Assembly: GCA_018398815.1 (NCBI GenBank)
Contig: CM031600.1
Coordinates: forward strand, 53,714,236-53,778,235
From: Conus ventricosus
Taxonomy: Eukaryota > Mollusca > Gastropoda > Neogastropoda > Conidae
Direction: 5' to 3'
Length of the DNA: 64,000 bases
Both the position numbers and the translations under genes were made by a program. The notes beneath the pieces are model-generated. The model saw nothing but the letters and a program-made list of their open reading frames with translations, was not told the origin of the DNA and did no database searches. Positions within the stretch are counted from its first letter, which is position 1; each line of letters opens with the position of its first letter. Below, in pieces: positions 34,401 to 45,393 of this stretch.

Positions 34401-37400
34401 ATAACCAAAGTTTAGGGCCCAAAAACCTCCCGAATTTAAAGACCCCAATGTTTTTAAGTAAAAGATTTACCATTTTTTTGTGAGGGCGACCAAAGGGCAA
34501 AATTGTTCACTTAAAAACAAAAAAAAACCCATCAAAGTTTTTTAGCCGTTGGGGTTTAATTTTGAAATGACTCATGTAAAGAACAAAATCGCCTTGGCCC
34601 CGTTAGGCAAAATTAAGGGCGGAGGGGATTTTTTTTTAAAATTTTAAACACACTTTTCAAGGGAAATTTCCCCAAAAGATAAACCCCAAAAGCAAAAAAT
34701 TAAAATTAAAGAATTAAATCAATCACAGGCGAATTAATAAATACCAAAAGAACAGAAACCAGTTTTTTAGGGAAAAAACAGCGTTTTAAAACTATACACG
34801 ACTCCCCCGCTACCCTTTCGAGAATTATTAGCCCTTGAATTTGAAATTTAAAAAAAACCATCAAAGGCAATTTTAACCCAAACCCAATTTTTGCAAAACT
34901 AGGGGAACCCAATGAAACATAAAAAAAAAAGAAAAAGAAAAACTTTGTTGAGGGTGATGACCGCATCTAGGGCCAATTTAAAAAAAAAATAACCCAAAGA
35001 CTAAAAAAATTTTTGAACAAGGGGAGAACAGCAAGACAGAAGGGGCTAACCCACTAAACCCAAAACCCCAAATTTCGAACACAAATGAATAGAATAAGAA
35101 AACAAATCCGGAAAAAATTTTTTTATTAAACAACAACGTTAGCAAACGAATACGAACCTGTTTAAGACAAGGAGTCACATTAAAGCGTTATAACAGCCTT
35201 AGTTTTGCAATAAGTACACTGGGATGGCAAAAACAGGGGGCGGTGGGGGGCAAAAACCCTTACCCCCGCCGCCATCGCCCGGGTAAATCCCTGGGAAAAA
35301 AAAAAGGGTTGAACAACTTGCGATTTATTAAAAAAATTAGCCCCGTAAAGCTATAGACTCTTTAACCCCGGGGAAATTGGAGGTATTTTTAGCTGGCTTT
35401 TTTCACAGCAAGCAAAGTAGTTGGCTTTTTGGCCCCAGCAATTAAGGAATTAGTTTCTCTTAAAGTTGGGTTAATTTTTTGAAAAATAAAGACCAAGTAA
35501 TCCTAGGGCCGTTTAAACCAAGAAAAAAGCGCTGACTTTTCATATTTTGGTCATCGCGAACCGAGGCCGCGAGCTTTCTGTTCCCTTTAATGACTTTTGG
35601 GTTTGGAACCTTTGGGGGTTGGATGACTTTAAATCTTGGGGGTTCTTTTATTGTTTGTAATATTACTGGGTCAAATTTTGTCCCTTTTTTTTTTCCCAAA
35701 CCCTGTTCAAATTTCCTGCTATAAAAATACATTATTATAGTTTTATTAATTTTTCCATCGGACCAAAGGGCAGAAAAGGGACATTTTAAAAACCAGTGCC
35801 AACAGCAAATTTAAAATTTCGATCTTTGGGGTATTGTAAAAAAAATTTGGGACCCTTTTTAAAACTTTAAGCAAATTTAAATTAGAAAATTTAAGGCAAC
35901 CTCTAATTTCTGTATTTTTTTTTGCCGCAAAAAACCAGTAAAAGGGTCAGTTATCCCCGATCTTTCCCGGCTTGCAACCTACAAAACCAAAAAACGAATT
36001 AAAAGAAATAGAGTCGTTTTTTTTCTTTCTAACCCCCTCTAGTTAGGCCCTTTGAAGTGTCTAAATAAATTTTCTCCCAAACGGTTTTATGCTCCCCTTG
36101 GGCCCATTTCCCAGGGGTGAACAATTTTTTAAAGGGGTTTCAAAACATATTTATACTTTTTGTCGGCCCCCGAAAAAAAGGGGGGCCAAAAACCCTGATC
36201 AAGAACCAAATTTTTTTCTAAAGTCTGCTGATTTAATATTAAATTCGTTTCAGAAAAATTTCAAAAGCCTTCATGCAAACCTTTGCTGAATGGATTAAAA
36301 CCCATTTGTCTTTTGTAATTTGGGTTGCAGTTTTAGCAAAATACCCCCTGAAGGGAAAAAGGGAAAAAAAATCTGTACCACCTCAACCCAAAAAAACATG
36401 GTGATTTAAATGAACGGCCAAACGCCACTCCCCCCACCCATTTTTAAGCACAAGACACAGCAAAGTTTAACCCGGTTCTGATAAAACTGCTCGGGTGACT
36501 ATACCACCCTTTCCTGGGTGTGCTCTTTTTCAATAGGGGGGTTTAAAATAGCTCTTCAAAGGGGTACTCCCCCTTTTAAAGAAAAAAGGCAGTTTGGGTT
36601 TTTTACAGCAATGTCAAAATAACAGTTGCTAAATTTATAAATTGTAAGGGGGCGGCCCAAAAGAATAAATTTTTCATTAGTAATTTGGAAAACACACATT
36701 TTTTAATTTGTTTAAAAAAAAGTTTTTTAACAATAACAACTCAAAACCCCCCTTTTTTGTTTTAAAAAATTTCCCGTGAAAACGATTGTGGAACCAAAAA
36801 AGGCGCACTCCATGAAATATTTTACAAAGTCGTATGGGGTTTTAAAAATAAAGGGAATCCAGGAAGAAAAACGGGTTTTTAAAAAGGGGACCCAAAAAAG
36901 GGAACAAAGTTACCAGTTTAAAAAATACTGATGGTTTTTAGGTTTTTGGGTCACAAAAAAAAGCAATGAGTAAACTTTTACAATTAAACCCCCTCAAACT
37001 TTAAAAAGCAATCTAAAAACAATGTTAACAATTTAAAACCCGAAAAAAGAAATATCACATTACCTTTTTTTATGTAAGCTTTTCAAAAGTTAGGCCTTTT
37101 AAGCTGACCCAAACATAAAATTTAGAGTTACACCAAACAAAACTACTTATGAGGGAGAAAACCCCTAAACTTGCAAACATTTAATTTCCATATTAAAAAA
37201 TTTTTTTTGAGCTGAGCACCCGATGGAAAAAAATTATATGAAAGGGAAGGGGGCCCCCAAAAATGTTTTAAACCTTCCGCAGGGGAAAAAACATATTTTC
37301 ATTATAAATTAAACAATTCCCTAAATTTTAAAAGTTTAAAAAAAATTTGTTTGTGGGAGGGGTTTGGGTTTATTTTAAAATAAAAATCCAAAAACAAAGC

Positions 37401-37750
37401 AGGGAAATTGGAAATGCGATAACCTTTCACAAAATTTTTTTGGAAAATAAAATAATACCTTTCTAAAAAATAATGTCGCGTGGGGCCCGAAGAAAAACCC
37501 GGTTTACTTAGCTCCCTTTTAAAGGGGTAAAACCTTTGAATTAAAGACCTTGCAGAAAAGTTGCGGGCTTTTTAAAAAAATGGTTAGATAGGCACTTTTT
37601 TTTGGTTTTGAGTACACAAAGATGGGGGGATTATAAAAACCCAAAAAGGTTTACGACAACAAAAATTTTCCCAAACTAGAACAAAAACCAATCTAGAAGC
37701 AAAAAATGTTTTGGGCCCGTATTAATATTTAAAAATCGAAAACCCGACCC
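28420..37750. other. Homopolymer-rich, frame-broken Polinton core
   Basis: Runs of three to nine identical bases (A, T, C or G) are unusually dense, and no frame stays open beyond about 90 codons on either strand. Polymerase motifs can still be picked out at the left end (28,790-29,560). This block should hold the rest of the polymerase plus capsid and protease genes by family precedent, but none can be identified. The texture changes sharply at about 37,750, after which clean open frames return. This pattern suggests poor consensus quality at least as much as mutation. Confidence 0.6.
28790..29560 (-). pseudogene. Polinton family-B DNA polymerase, C-terminal part, broken
   Basis: This would be the protein-primed replicative polymerase of the element. 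Reading the minus strand, conserved pieces appear in the right order but in different frames. A LVTKENEA-like piece lies near 29,420, a LYFKPSYPG-like piece near 29,215, YKDMET near 29,140 and WYDTSDY near 29,090. An IKEYVG piece follows near 28,970 and ESKGNIP with TITMKHCL near 28,850-28,910. These match the region around and after the palm DTDS motif of Polinton polymerases. Stops and frame shifts occur every few tens of codons. The N-terminal exonuclease part should lie to the right (29.6-33 kb) but was not resolved. Confidence 0.7.
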
Positions 37751-37776
37751 AAAAGGGACTTAGAACCATATTTTGA

Positions 37777-38346
37777 ATGGGAAATAAAAATTTTGAATTC
37801 ATAAGCCCATTTACATTTTTTGACCGCCAAAAAAGTTTCAGAAAAGCATTCAACTCTGGCCCTTTACATGTAAGTCTTATACCAGACGATAATAGTCGAA
37901 AAGAAATTGAAATAACGCCGTATGGGAAAAAACAGTACATCCTCCACAGAAAAGAAACAGTTGTAAAAAAAGCTTCTACAAAATTACAGTTCTTTCCAAG
38001 CAGAAAATTAGGAGACACGTTCACAATAATATTTGAAATTTCTGTCTTTAAAGTTTGTGGAGAGGGATGGGGTTTGTGGGCGTTAGTGATGACCTTATAA
38101 AAGGAATTAATATTAGCTGGCAAAAACTTAGACGTTAAACGTCTTAACGTTGTTGTCGTCGTTCTTCACAATGGCGAGGATATTAAGGTCATAACAACAA
38201 GCAACAAAATCACTGTTGACTTAAATAGAAACAATCTTACAGGACTAAATTGGATTAATCTTACACATTTAGGCCTCATAGGGTTTTATTATACTGAACA
38301 AGTTTTGACGGAGAGTATGATAAAAATAATAACTGAATTAGATTAA
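37777..38346 (+). pseudogene. Unknown Polinton protein with one in-frame stop
   Basis: An ATG at 37,777 opens 107 codons ending in TAA at 38,098-38,100. The same frame then stays open for a further 81 codons to TAA at 38,344-38,346, 16 bp before the ATPase start. The two parts together (189 codons) look like one beta-rich protein with basic patches (for example HRKETVVKKASTKLQFFPS). Position just upstream of the ATPase is where Polintons often have a structural (for instance minor capsid) gene, but I do not recognise the sequence. The TAA may be a nonsense mutation, a sequencing error or a true boundary between two small proteins. Confidence 0.5.
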
Positions 38347-38362
38347 ACTCTGTTATAAAACT

Positions 38363-38973
38363 ATGGAGCAGTTAAACTTTATGACAAAAACTCCTCATTG
38401 CTCATTGATTTGTGGGCAAACTGGTTGTGGAAAAACAATATTTATCCTCGACCTGTTACAAACAGTTTATCGTTATAATTTTAATCATATTGTGGTTTTC
38501 TGCCCAACACTTAAATGGAACAAAGCATATCATGATAGAAGGTTTATATGGACAGATGATGACATATATTTAGTTAATCCTAGCAATAAACTGAGTGAGT
38601 GTTTAGAACAGTTTTATAGACTGTTTGAAGGAACGCAGACACTATTTATTATAGATGACTGTTCGGCAGAAAGAGACATAGTTAAAAAGAGAAACACTTT
38701 GTCGAAACTAGCTTTCAGCGGAAGGCATGCTGGGATAAGTGTGTGGATTTTATGCCAGAAATATAACTCAGTTTTAAAAGACTTTAGAGAACAGTTAAAG
38801 ACTGTAGTTTTATTTCACATGAAAGACAAAGACTCATTTGAAGAATGTTGCGCGAAAATGATGTTATTGAAAATGACCAGGAAAAACAAAGGATTAAACA
38901 AAAACTAAAATCTGAAAAGTTTAGTAAATTAGTATTAAAAACGGATAACCCTACGCAGTATGTTTGTTTGTAG
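38363..38973 (+). CDS. A32-like (FtsK/HerA) packaging ATPase of Polinton, 3' frameshift
   Basis: The ATPase drives DNA into capsids in Polintons and related viruses. The main frame (38,363-38,908, 181 codons) has Walker A GQTGCGKT at residues 18-25. Walker B, LFIIDD, is at 94-99 and the conserved SVWILCQ sensor segment is at 126-132. Family members are usually about 200-250 residues. Near 38,850 the frame changes: the +1 frame from about 38,850 stays open to a stop at 38,971-38,973 and carries a Lys/Glu-rich helix-like tail typical of the family's C-terminus. A single-base indel there is likely. This is the best-preserved gene of the element and it reads toward the right TIR. Confidence 0.88.
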
Positions 38974-39035
38974 GGTCGTTATTTTTTGGTTATTGACGAC
39001 TTACTTGTCAGAGAACAGTAATATGCGCTTGCGTG

Positions 39036-39096
<61 letters not shown>

Positions 39097-39277
39097 TGTC
39101 TGTCTGCCCGCCTCTCTGTCTGTCTGTCTGTCTCTCTCTGTCTCTCTCTTCTCTGTCTGTCTGCCGGTGATTCTCTCTCTCTCTCTTCCGCCACAGGAAA
39201 AGGCAGCTTTTAGGCCACTTTCGCCAAAAACTCGGTGGAGGGTGAAAGTGGCTTAGAATGAAGGTTTTCTGTTCTCT
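39036..39277 (-). repeat. Polinton right terminal inverted repeat with GT array
   Basis: 39,086-39,277 is the reverse complement of the left TIR. Just inside is a 58-bp GT array (39,036-39,094), much longer than the 17-bp AC array of the left arm. Confidence 0.92.
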
Positions 39278-40230
39278 CTTCAAGAAGGTGTAGGCGTCAG
39301 GGAAGTTGGTCGTCGCCTTCAAGTGCATCATGCTGTCATCCAAAGACTTTGTGACCGCTTCAACGCCACCGGTAGTACTGCTGAACGAAGACAGTCTGGC
39401 CGGCCTAGGTCCACCACCAGACAGCAGGACAGACTGCTGGTTCTGACAGCGCTGAGACAAAGAACTGCCACTGCAAACAACCTCAGGTGACAACTGCGTG
39501 CTGCAGCGAATGTCAACATTTCCGACCAAACTGTTCAGAACCTCCGAGCAAGACGGCCAGCTGTTCAACCTGTGCTGATGGCGGCTCACCGTAGGGCACG
39601 GCTGACCTGGTGCTGAGCTCATGTGGCCTGGACGAGGCAGCATGGGCCTGGGTGATGTTTTCTGATGAGTCACGTTTTGCTCAGATCTTCCACGATGGTC
39701 GCATACATGTCTGGAGGCAGACGGGGGAACGCTGCCAGAAGCCAATGTAATCGAACAGGACCGGTATGGCAGGGGATCTATCATGGTGTGGGTGGCATAG
39801 GAAGGAACTTCAGAACCCCCCTGTACGGAGTTGAAGGCAACCTAACTGGTATGGGGTACAGGGACAACATTCTTCAGCCTCTGGTCCTGCCTGCCCTGCA
39901 AGCCCTGGGCCCTGACGCCATCCTCCAGGACGACAACGCCCGTCCCACCGTGCCAGGGTGGTAAACGTCTTCTTGGAGGAGCAGCAGGTCAACCGCCTCG
40001 ACTGGTCAGCATCCTCGCCCAACCTTAACCCGATCGAGCACGCCTGAGACGTCCTGGGGCGCCTGCTTCACGAGAACCACCCTCCAGCAGTGAACCTGGG
40101 CCAGCACTTCGACTTCTTGCAGCAGGAGTGGAACAGCATCCCCCAGCTGACTCTCAGGAGGCTTGTGGACTCTATGAGACAGAGATGTCTAGCTTGTATC
40201 CGAGCTAATTGCGGCCATACTGAGTATTGA
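39278..40230 (+). pseudogene. Tc1-type DD34E transposase, broken
   Basis: The protein would cut and paste the transposon at TA sites. Visible are a second helix-turn-helix segment (about 39,280-39,400), the first catalytic block FSDESRF (about 39,659-39,679) and IHVWRQTGERC. The second block, ILQDDNARPTV (about 39,920-39,950), and the third, SPNLNPIEHA (about 40,016-40,046), follow. The DD34E spacing and these motifs are standard for Tc1/mariner. Several stops and frame changes interrupt it, including one after TANNLR (39,487) and one after the second block, besides the 15.9-kb insertion. It is inactive. Confidence 0.9.
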
Positions 40231-40459
40231 CATTGATTGTCATTTGATTTGACTGTTCTGATTAATTTTCTGAAATGAAGGTGTTTGTTAAATAAGCCCA
40301 TGAAGTTGTTTTTGAGCAGCTGTTATTCGTTTATTTCTGATGTCATTGTATCATTGCATATATTCATTTTCAATTACATTGTTTGAAGAAGTTATTTTGT
40401 TTTTCGGTTGAATTGTGTATGAATGTTTTCAACTGGCTCTTAAATTGTTTTGAGCAGTA
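39278..40459 (+). mobile_element. Tc1/mariner-type transposon, right part
   Basis: It resumes the interrupted transposase frame with LQEGVGVREVGRRLQ directly after the Polinton and ends at the right inverted repeat (TAAATTGTTTTGAGCAGTA, 40,441-40,459), followed by TA (40,460-40,461). Confidence 0.9.
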
Positions 40460-41050
40460 TACTATGCCCCATACTGGCGACAATAATTACTTAGTCACGG
40501 AGCCGGCGTGAGTGAGCTCTACCTCTGAAGGGCACCACCACATCTGTACAGCAACTGTCGCCATGAATTTGCCAATACTGGTGACCCTGACAGAATCAAA
40601 CTGAAGCCATGGATGTGGAGAGGACATCGAAACTGAGGTCACCATGAGAGCAGGGCATGAAGCGCCACAGAATTTGAAACTTTTTTTCAATAAGGGTTAG
40701 GATGATGAAGATGATTCGGATTTCTATTCTGATCTGAGACTGCATAACAAGGCTGTACTCCACGCTTACTTTCATAATACATCCTAGCGTCAACCAGGCC
40801 CGAGAAATACAGGCTCTTGCAGTGTTGGTCAGGAAATTTGAACAACACTATCAGAGAGGCATCCGTTAAGTGGATGAAACGCGACCGTGTGGTCCCAGTC
40901 TTTCCAACTGAGCCCTTAGTAAATTCAATTCTGGGTAGGAGCCCGTTGGGGCAGGAAAAAATCCCACAAATAAATGGCTCTGATGGGAATCGAACCCACT
41001 ACCTCCCAGCTGGAAGTCTGTGATGCTAGCTACTTTGCCACAGCTGTTGG
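40460..41050 (-). repeat. Repeat B, right part with tRNA-like head
   Basis: It continues the copy split at 22,943. At the right end (40,977-41,047, minus strand) is a tRNA-like head with a perfect B box GGTTCGATTCCC and an A-box-like TGGCAAAGTAGCTAGC. Repeat B is therefore a tRNA-headed, probably pol III-derived, element reading on the minus strand. Confidence 0.85.
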
Positions 41051-41059
41051 TACAATAAA

Positions 41060-41500
41060 AAGATAGTTGCAGAGCATGAGTGAGTTTCCCCTTCAGAGGA
41101 TGCTACCATGTCTGTCCAACGACACTCTGATGAACATGTAGATACTGACCATCTCAACTTGAACACACCAAGGACATAGACGTGGACAAGAAATCATATT
41201 TGAGATCACCACAAAAGCAGGGCGGACAGGGCCACAGAATTCGAGACTTTTTTTCCTAATGCTGATCGATGAAGATGAGGATATGAAAATGATGTTATGG
41301 AGTTTCCTCTGGGTCAGAGACTAAAGGACAGGGCTGTACTATACCTTACAGCTTACCTTCATAATGAATCCCAGCGTCATCCAGGCCAAAGAGAGACAGA
41401 AATCTGCAGTGCTGGTCAGGAAATTTGAGTAACACTCTCAGAGAGGCACCCATAAAGTGGCCAATCTCAACTGGTTCCAGTCTGTCCACTCTGAAGTGAT
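41060..41500 (-). repeat. Repeat B, second partial copy
   Basis: It repeats the central part (GATGAAGATGAGGATAT, then TCAGAGACTAA, then ACCCATAAAGTGG) directly next to the preceding copy. The tRNA-like head is not visible. Confidence 0.75.
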
Positions 41501-41680
41501 GTAAATCTGAAGTAGTCAATATCATTCGTGTTCTTTTGTTTTGGAATGTACACTTAGTTAACTGTATACCATTACTTGGCGATCTTCATGATCCTCAATT
41601 CAGAAAGTACCGTATTTCAGGATAAATGAAACCCGCACAGAGAGAAACACATATATACAGACAGATAGACAGACAGACAG

Positions 41681-41681
<1 letters not shown>

Positions 41682-41728
<47 letters not shown>

Positions 41729-41935
41729 CACATACACACACAGGGCGCCGCGCACGTGCGCGCGCGCATGAATGCACGCACACATGCACACACGCACACG
41801 CGCATGCACACACGCGCATGCACACGCACGCACACGCGCATGCACACGCGCGCATGCACACGCACGCACACGCACGTACACACATGCACACGCACGCACA
41901 CACGCACACACACTGCACACACACACACGCGCACG

Positions 41936-42026
<91 letters not shown>
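41682..42026. repeat. Large (AC)n/(ACGC)n microsatellite, ~345 bp
   Basis: AC arrays flank a middle block of mixed ACGC, GCGC and ATGCAC units. The long Cys-Val and His-Thr open frames across it are not genes. Confidence 0.97.
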
Positions 42027-42029
42027 TGC

Positions 42030-43015
42030 TACACATTCTATTGAAACATGGTGTGTAAGCATATTGCTTCTGCATTCACAAATAGTGTGAAATCCACTTT
42101 ATCAAACAGGAACTGACAAAACCCCCCAAACAATGAAATAACAAAGCACTATAGTTACACACCATCCCTCTCAAGGAACACAGCCACGTATTTCCATGGC
42201 ATTCAGATTTCTTTCTATTGTCATGGAGCCTTAGGCAAATTTAGGCTTCGCTTCCAGTATTAAATTTTCTACTGGACATTGATGTTTATAGATACATGCA
42301 GACGGGGAGAGATAGGGACTCATTTTCGTGTTATAATCAGCAGTTAATTAAAAAAAATTTATCCTTGAGGACTACACACCAACATTTGTAAAAACAACAA
42401 CAAAATTGTCCCTTTCATTTCAAAGGAAACTTTGTTGAGAGCTTACTATCATTGTTCATATGAATCCACAATGGGGTTTGATACAGTGGTCTTTGCTTTC
42501 ATAGCCTACATATACCAATACCCTCCTCCTCACATGTGTTCTCCCCTCTCAGTATTAACAATTATTCATTTGCATGCGCTTGTACGCTACACACTACACA
42601 CAGTGGGCAATTCTGACATCCCAGTGAATCATTTGCTCCAAAATTAGAAAGTACATATCCATTTTGGAGCTGTATTTAATTTATTTCAATTCATAACATG
42701 GCCAGTTCCTCTGTTCAAAGCAAACCAGGCTACTTCTCATTCCTTTTTCATGAAGACATGGTTGAGCCTTTCCCCAAGCTGGGTGTTAGGCCTATTCAGC
42801 ATTATGATGATTCTACTGAAGATGACCACGTACCGATGGCTGTATAAAAGATGAAAGTTCGCCTGCAAATGTTAAGGGAGGCTTAGCCATGGGGTTACTT
42901 CAAAGTACTAGCGCCAAGTGTTGGCAATGTGCACCACACAGTTGATCACAAATGTTTAGATAACCTGGCAGCCCTGGTACCATCTTATACTTACTACTTG
43001 ATACTTGATGTATTG
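42030..43015. other. No gene seen
   Basis: No exon, RNA gene or recognised element. Confidence 0.4.
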
Positions 43016-43019
43016 GGTG

Positions 43020-43567
43020 TTTGAGGCCTTTTTTACAAGGCCTGTTCACCACTCCTGTTCAAACTAGACTTGCGTGCGTGGCATGGCAAAAGCAGCCTAG
43101 TTGTAACAGCTGGGGTCAAATTTGTTCAGCAGACCTTCCCAGTGGGCATCCAGTCTTCTTTTAAAAGCACTAATGCTCGGGGCTGTCACAACACAATCTG
43201 GAAGACTGTTCCATGTGGACACCACTCGCTGCCCAAAGAAGTTGGAACGCACATTTAGTCTGCAATGTCCTTTCTCAAGTTTTAGAGAGTTCCCTCTTGT
43301 GTCTCTACCTAGGTGGAGCTGGAAATGAGGTCTGTCTGTATCATATAAACCATGCACGAACTTGAAAGTGTCAATCATGTCGCCTCTATTTCTGCGGTGT
43401 TCCAGGCTTGGCAGCTTAAGTACTGCCAGGCGCTCTGGATATGATTTTTCTTTCAGGGGGCCAATGAGTTTTGTTGCTCGCCTTTGGACATCCTCCAGAT
43501 CCGCACACAGGGTTTTGAATCTTGGCTGCCATACTGCGTGACCGTACTCCAGAATTGGCCTCACTGT
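43020..43567 (-). pseudogene. LINE 3' end: reverse transcriptase C-terminal part, 5' truncated
   Basis: A 155-codon minus-strand open frame (43,097-43,564) begins MRPILEYGHAVWQPRFK and continues with VQRRATKLIGPL, SLEHRRNRGDMID, FFGQRVVSTWNSLPDCVV and FKRRLDAHW. This is the standard order at the C-terminus of CR1/jockey-like LINE reverse transcriptases. It ends at a natural stop, so the coding end is intact while everything upstream is missing, typical of incomplete target-primed reverse transcription. The abrupt left edge near 43,020 has ACTTGAT-type short repeats (about 42,990-43,010) that could be the 3' tail. It is much younger than the fragment at 21,250. Confidence 0.92.
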
Positions 43568-45135
43568 CTTCTCTTTTCTTTTCTCTTTTTCTAAGTGTTT
43601 GTGCGTTTTGTGTTGTTGTTTACTCTACTCACTGAAGTTGTGTGTTTTCTCTGCAATATATCTACTGCTTGTAGGTTTGCGTCTGTGAAATGATCAGAAA
43701 TTGATATATATTTCCGTACCATTTGCCTTCCCTGTCTTCAATGGGTTTCTGAAATTAAACAAGTGCCATTAACGGGGTGGATCAGGTACGATGTGACTGT
43801 AAAATGTGGTATATTTTGACTGACTCGTTGGCCAATCATTCGAAAAACAGATGGAGAAGTTGAAGAGGATATGATGACAGTGTGTAATAGAAATTCAGGA
43901 AAAATCACTTGCTCTCTTGAGATGTTTTTTTTCTCTCTGCAGCATGGGTGCCCTTAACAACAACAACAACAACAAAAATCGAAAGAATTGGCAGTAACCA
44001 CCTCTGTCATGCATGATGCTAGTGTAAGGTTACATAGTATTCGCGTATATGTCAGCAGGGTATTTGTTCTTCTGATTTTAGTTTCATGTAGCATACAAGC
44101 TGTAATATTTTGATTGAAAACACAACAATAACCTCAAATGAAAGGGGGGGGGGGGGGGGGATATGCGCAAGTACACAGACACACAGACACACACACACAC
44201 ACATACATGGTCTGACACCGACACTTATGCATAGACTGTCGATAGTAAACTGATGCAGAATATGTAAATCAACATTATGAGTCAACAGAAAAGATAAGGA
44301 ACAAAAGAGCCAGTTTGAGTCTTTTTCATTTGGTCAATTCCCAAATTGGTAATATTTAGGTCAAGGGGTATAACTTTTCCGAACTGCCCTCGTGTACTTG
44401 ACAAGGTCCGAACAAGAATAACACAGTAGAAGTGGGTAACCTTGCAGCAGTTCCATAATTTGAGGGTACTGACATAAGTACGTATCACATCCAGATTCTG
44501 CATTCATCCTAAGGACAGATGACAGTAAGAAACGTTCGGTTTCGTAGATTGTTAACAGTCCGTGCCACTGACTGGCCACTGACACTGAACTCGCTCTTTA
44601 TTCATTGATTCGGTCGTGGTGGCTGTTGTGTACATGGTGATACTGATCATTAGTAAACCAAGCTTGAGGCACATCCATGATCGACTGTCAGAGTGGGTGT
44701 ACATGGGACACATGACATCAAAAGACCATTATGATATCGTGACTGCCGATCATGATGCGGTCAGCCTGTCCACGAACATTGTCTAACCTGATCTCATAAG
44801 TCGTGGTCGTACAAGCAAGGGTTCGTCATTTTGGTTGACTGGGTTAATACCAGTTGTTAAGCAGTATTACTAAAGGACCAGAGGCAATTCAGAATGCGCT
44901 TTCCAATACTATGTCGAAAGGGTTTGATAAAGAAATGTAGCAGACTTGCTCCACTGATATACAGTGCAACTCGTGTTTACCATGCAACAAGTCTACCTCT
45001 GTGTAACAGACATACATGGCTTCCACATGATCAGGTGAGTCTTGGTCTGGGGTCAAAGCATACTACTGTATGATGATCTGCAAAATGTTACATTAAAACT
45101 CGTGGATTCTTAAAATGCCATACTTGAAAGTGAAA
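43568..45135. other. No gene seen
   Basis: A G-run lies at 44,143-44,160 and short AC runs at 44,188-44,200. The missing first exon of TMEM65 was looked for here and not found. Confidence 0.4.
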
Positions 45136-45141
45136 TAAAGA

Positions 45142-45172
45142 ATACACACACAGAACACACACACACACACAC

Positions 45173-45206
<34 letters not shown>

Positions 45207-45207
45207 A

Positions 45208-45265
<58 letters not shown>

Positions 45266-45331
45266 CTCTCTCTCTCTCTCTCTCTCTACCTCCCACCCTC
45301 CCTCTTTCTCTCTCTCTCCACACACACATAG

Positions 45332-45381
<50 letters not shown>

Positions 45382-45393
45382 CACACACACGCC
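45142..45393. repeat. (AC)n-(CT)n-(AC)n compound microsatellite
   Basis: AC arrays at 45,145-45,263 and 45,319-45,390 surround a CT-rich block. Confidence 0.96.

Larger units (their letters stand above)
23365..39277. mobile_element. Maverick/Polinton element, 15.9 kb
   Basis: The ends are inverted repeats starting AGAGAACAG and ending CTGTTCTCT, flanked by the 5-bp direct repeat CTTCA (23,360-23,364 and 39,278-39,282). AG...CT termini, a 5-6-bp duplication, TIRs of about 190 bp and a 15-20-kb length are known Polinton features. Inside are an A32-like ATPase, a DDE integrase and a protein-primed-type family-B DNA polymerase, the diagnostic Polinton set. The capsid and protease genes usually present could not be recognised because the central block is badly broken. 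It lies inside the transposase gene of a Tc1-type transposon. As assembled it is not functional. Confidence 0.92.

Noticed and set aside
39008..39784. 258-codon minus-strand open frame
   Set aside because: It is the antisense shadow of the Tc1 transposase and the Polinton TIR.
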